A DNA stretch of 7,019 nucleotides from CAZCBN01 sp964496975 (lineage in GTDB: Bacteria > Planctomycetota > Phycisphaerae > Phycisphaerales > UBA1924): the NCBI GenBank assembly GCA_964496975.1, contig CAZCBN010000150.1:1-7019 (forward strand). Reading direction: 5' to 3'. The notes beneath the pieces are model-generated. The model saw only the letters and a list, made by a program, of their open reading frames with translations, searched no databases and was not told the DNA's origin. The translations under genes were made by a program, and so were the position numbers. Numbering within the stretch: position 1 is the stretch's first letter; every line of letters starts with the position of its first letter. This document shows, piece after piece, positions 4,675-7,019 of this stretch.

Positions 4675-6702
4675 ATGAAGATTTCGGCTCTTCTTGCGGT
4701 CGCGGGTCTTGCGGCCAGCGCCCAGGCGCAGTTCACGGTGGTTCTGCACAACAGCTTCGAGACGACGGTTCGTGCGGACCAGAACGAGTTCGCGACGGCG
4801 TCGATCGACGGGACGACGACGGAGTCGCTGTACCCGCTGAACACGTCTCCGCTGTCGCCCGACCCGGTGACGGACGCGAACTTCGGGTTCATCGAGTTCC
4901 CGGCGGGGGTGATCTTCCAGCCGGTGGCGCAGTTCAACGCGAACGGGACGGTGGGCTTCCGGTTCGACAGCCCTCAGACGGGCCTCGGGATCATCGAGGG
5001 CAACTTCGGCTTTGTGCCGCTCGAGGTGAACTTCCAGAGCGTGAACTCGAACGTTGACCCGCTGGTGTCGGGCCTGCCGACGACGGGCGACGGTCGCGGG
5101 TCGATCGTGACGCAGGACAGCGTGGAGCCGGTGCCGGAGCCTTGGGCGAGCGCGAACGGGTTCGGCGGTCTTTCGGCGCTGTCGGGCCTGAACTTTGAGG
5201 GTGGCGACCCGACGATCGAGACGCCCTTCCAGCTCTACTTCCAGGACGTGAACAACTTCGGCAACAACGGGCCGGTGGACTTCTCGACGGGGCCGAGCGG
5301 GGCGCCCTCGGCGTTCTTCACGGGCGAGTCGACGGGTGACTTCATCGGTTCGTACCCGGCGTTCTCGCTGGCGGGGTTCCTGAGCGGGATCCAGCAGGTG
5401 AACACGGTGGACGTGCCGGTGACGGTGACGACGCGGACGTTTGTGCCGGAGACGGACCCGGTGACGGGCGCGGTGCTGTTCGACACGGTGGTGGTGAACG
5501 GGGCGAACGTGAACTTCCCCCGCGGCACGGTGACCGAGACGACGACGGAGACGACGCGGGTCGAGGGCCAGATCCGCGCGGACGCGAACTTTGACGGCGT
5601 GATCGAGACGTTCGGCGACGGGACGGTCGAGAACATCGGCGGCCAGGCGTACGAGTTCAACGACACGGACGGGTCGATCATTCTGCAGTTTGACGCGATC
5701 CCGGCGGCGGCGACGGAGACGTTCCAGACGCTGCAGCTCGCGTTCCACTGGGCCCGCAACACGACGGGCTACGAGGACGAGAACCTCAACTTCTTCAGCA
5801 ACGACATCAACGGCGACGGCGAGGACGACCTGCTGCTGGACACGAACGGGGACGGCATCCCGGACGGCACGGGCAACCAGCAGCCGGACAGCCTGCAGAT
5901 CTACATCAACAACGTGCTGATCTTTGAGGCGGGCACGGAGTCTCGGGTGCAGAACACGGTGGACGGGGCGACGGTGCGGCGGCTCGCGCTGCAGTTCGGC
6001 CTGTTCGACACGGGCAGCTCGAACTTCGGGGGCGTGTTCCAGCCGGACAACGACGGCGACACGCTGCCGGACTTCCGGACGTTCAACGGCAGCCCGAACG
6101 GCGTGCCGACGGTGTTCTCGATCAACTACGTGCCGGTGACGAACGCGGCGGGCGCGGTGACGGCGTTCCTGCCGAACAACCAGCCGCTGCCGCGGGTGCC
6201 GGCGCGGACGGGGACGGGCGCGTTCAGCGACGAGAACCCGAACTCGTGGCAGCTGCCGTTCTTCAACTTTGTGGACGGGCTGGACGGGGCTCAGGACGGC
6301 GCGCTGAACGCGGTGACGGGTCCGATCTCGCCGGCGCGGTTCGTGCGGAACATCAACAACAGCGTGAACGGCGGGTCGGTGCCGGTGCTGTCGGGCGAGG
6401 ACTTCTTCCCCGAGGTGCTGGACATCTCGGACTTCATCGGCGAAGAGATGATCGTGACCGTGGTCGGCACGACGACGGCGGCCGATGAGACGATGGTGAT
6501 CGACAACATCACGGTGCGCGGCAGCGAGGTTGTGTTCGCGGAGCTGGACTTCAACCAGGACGGCGCGGTGGACACCAACGACCTGCTGGCCGTGGCGACG
6601 GCGATCGGCAACGGGTCGTTCCTGGCGAACTTCGACGGGAACGGCACGGTGAACTTCCTGGACTTCCTGAACTACCTGACGCGCTACGAGGCGGCGAACT
6701 AA
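4675..6702 (+). CDS. Exported acidic dockerin-like calcium-loop protein
   Basis: A 675-aa secreted protein of no family I recognise in its main body. The start is the second of two close in-frame ATGs: GGAG (4662-4665) lies nine bases upstream and it opens a clean Sec signal peptide (1-18, cleavage after SAQA, before Gln19). The body is rich in Thr/Val/Asn/Phe stretches suggesting beta-sandwich structure. Asp-rich loops resembling calcium-binding repeats occur at 303-311, 377-398 (NGDGEDD then DTNGDGIPDG) and 458-465. The C-terminus (625-663) carries two DxNxDGxVxxxD-like loops 27 residues apart, as in type I dockerins and similar planctomycete C-terminal domains. By hand count there are 51 Asp, 33 Glu and 18 Arg; the only Lys is residue 2 and there is no Cys. 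Likely role: cell-surface or extracellular matrix protein; enzymatic activity is not evident. A strong terminator follows. Confidence 0.88.
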   Translation: MKISALLAVAGLAASAQAQFTVVLHNSFETTVRADQNEFATASIDGTTTESLYPLNTSPLSPDPVTDANFGFIEFPAGVIFQPVAQFNANGTVGFRFDSPQTGLGIIEGNFGFVPLEVNFQSVNSNVDPLVSGLPTTGDGRGSIVTQDSVEPVPEPWASANGFGGLSALSGLNFEGGDPTIETPFQLYFQDVNNFGNNGPVDFSTGPSGAPSAFFTGESTGDFIGSYPAFSLAGFLSGIQQVNTVDVPVTVTTRTFVPETDPVTGAVLFDTVVVNGANVNFPRGTVTETTTETTRVEGQIRADANFDGVIETFGDGTVENIGGQAYEFNDTDGSIILQFDAIPAAATETFQTLQLAFHWARNTTGYEDENLNFFSNDINGDGEDDLLLDTNGDGIPDGTGNQQPDSLQIYINNVLIFEAGTESRVQNTVDGATVRRLALQFGLFDTGSSNFGGVFQPDNDGDTLPDFRTFNGSPNGVPTVFSINYVPVTNAAGAVTAFLPNNQPLPRVPARTGTGAFSDENPNSWQLPFFNFVDGLDGAQDGALNAVTGPISPARFVRNINNSVNGGSVPVLSGEDFFPEVLDISDFIGEEMIVTVVGTTTAADETMVIDNITVRGSEVVFAELDFNQDGAVDTNDLLAVATAIGNGSFLANFDGNGTVNFLDFLNYLTRYEAAN

Positions 6703-6713
6703 GGCCGATGAGA

Positions 6714-6736
6714 TCGAGAGGGCCCGGGCCTCTCGA
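6714..6736 (+). terminator. First hairpin after the acidic protein gene
   Basis: A perfect 8-bp stem TCGAGAGG/CCTCTCGA with a 7-nt GC loop begins 12 bases after the stop codon. No T-tract follows directly, so it may act as a 3'-end stabiliser upstream of the stronger terminator. Confidence 0.45.
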
Positions 6737-6753
6737 ACATGGTGACGTGATCG

Positions 6754-6790
6754 GCGGCCCGTCCCTTGTGGGGCGGGCCGCTGTCATTTT
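6754..6790 (+). terminator. Rho-independent terminator
   Basis: A 12-bp stem (6754-6765 with 6770-6781, one T-G pair) and the loop TTGT are followed by TGTCATTTT. The T-richer tail is on the plus-strand side only, so it terminates the 4675 gene rather than a convergent transcript. Confidence 0.75.
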
Positions 6791-6809
6791 GCGGGGTGGA
6801 CGAGCCGGA

Positions 6810-6840
6810 GGGGCGGGGTGGGCCGGGTGGGCCGGGTGGG
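6810..6840 (+). other. G-quadruplex-capable 9-bp repeat
   Basis: Seven consecutive G-runs of 3-4 bases are separated by one or two bases. The core is the 9-bp unit GGGTGGGCC repeated nearly three times. It lies just beyond the terminator, in the gap between convergent genes. It can form several alternative quadruplexes on the plus strand. Confidence 0.65.
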
Positions 6841-6935
6841 TGTGTTGGGCGTGTTGGAGTTGTTGAGCGGGTTGAGACGCGGGGGTTGTGCGCCGCGTGG
6901 GCGGCCGGGAGGCGGAGGGGGCTTTGGAGCGGGCG

Positions 6936-7019
6936 TTAGTCGTGCGGGGGCGGGGTGGCGGGGGCGGCGAGGGGGGGCTCAGTTCGGAGGCGGCGGGCGA
7001 GGTCGGCGGTGATGCCGGG
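6936..7019 (-). CDS. Possible 3' end of a convergent gene (partial)
   Basis: Read leftward from the window edge, one frame gives PGITADLARRLRTEPPLAAP followed by ATPPPHD and a TAA stop at 6936-6938. The first dozen residues look like an ordinary helical C-terminus, and third positions are mostly C as in pgk. The remainder is proline-rich, and only 27 codons are visible, so no function can be given. The alternative is noncoding C-rich DNA; another frame on this strand is also open but is pure Pro/Ser/Arg low complexity. Confidence 0.3.
   Translation of the reverse strand, partial: PGITADLARRLRTEPPLAAPATPPPHD
6946..6977 (+). other. G-run cluster at right edge
   Basis: Plus-strand G-runs of 5, 4, 5 and 7 bases are separated by loops of 1, 4 and 6 bases, fitting the quadruplex pattern. 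It overlaps the proline-rich tail of the possible minus-strand gene. Nothing else is seen in 6841-6935 beyond G/T-rich sequence. Confidence 0.5.

Overview
The window looks like a high-GC planctomycete chromosome, most likely of the Phycisphaerae lineage and plausibly marine. The pointers are tandem pilin-like proteins with a GFxLIE prepilin N-terminus and a C-terminal H-X9-DG motif (a family greatly expanded in planctomycetes), a very acidic exported protein ending in a dockerin-like pair of calcium-loop repeats, and very G-rich intergenic DNA. The lineage is inferred from these family traits, not from a database search.

Layout: (1) 4-172, three tandem copies of a ~56-bp unit, each holding a near-perfect REP-like palindrome. 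(2) 206-1432, minus strand, pgk (phosphoglycerate kinase, 408 aa). (3) 1433-2109, a long divergent intergenic region with a candidate pgk -10 box, a G-quadruplex-capable run, an AT-richer island and several short tandem repeats. (4) 2110-3228 and 3332-4465, plus strand, two paralogous prepilin-type proteins; the leader of the first is lengthened by a 9-bp in-frame minisatellite. (5) 4466-4674, an intergenic region with possible terminator hairpins and two motifs that also occur upstream of the first prepilin gene. (6) 4675-6702, plus strand, a 675-aa exported, calcium-loop-rich, dockerin-like protein whose mature form has no lysine or cysteine. (7) 6714-6790, strong terminator hairpins, then G-run-rich DNA and the probable C-terminal end of a convergent minus-strand gene at the right edge.

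How the parts fit: pgk is a glycolytic housekeeping gene that reads away from the rest. The two prepilins and the acidic protein form a codirectional surface/secretion group. The prepilins would be inserted in the inner membrane and processed by a prepilin peptidase. The large protein would leave the cytoplasm through Sec. A shared upstream motif (TTAGAGTG) and a shared 5'-leader hairpin (CCCGCG stem, GGAT loop) before the first prepilin and before the acidic protein hint at co-regulation, which is an inference.

The plus strand is strikingly G-rich everywhere. Plus-strand genes favour G-ending codons while minus-strand pgk favours C-ending codons, so codon choice follows the DNA strand. I see no tRNA, rRNA, CRISPR array, transposase or complete mobile element.
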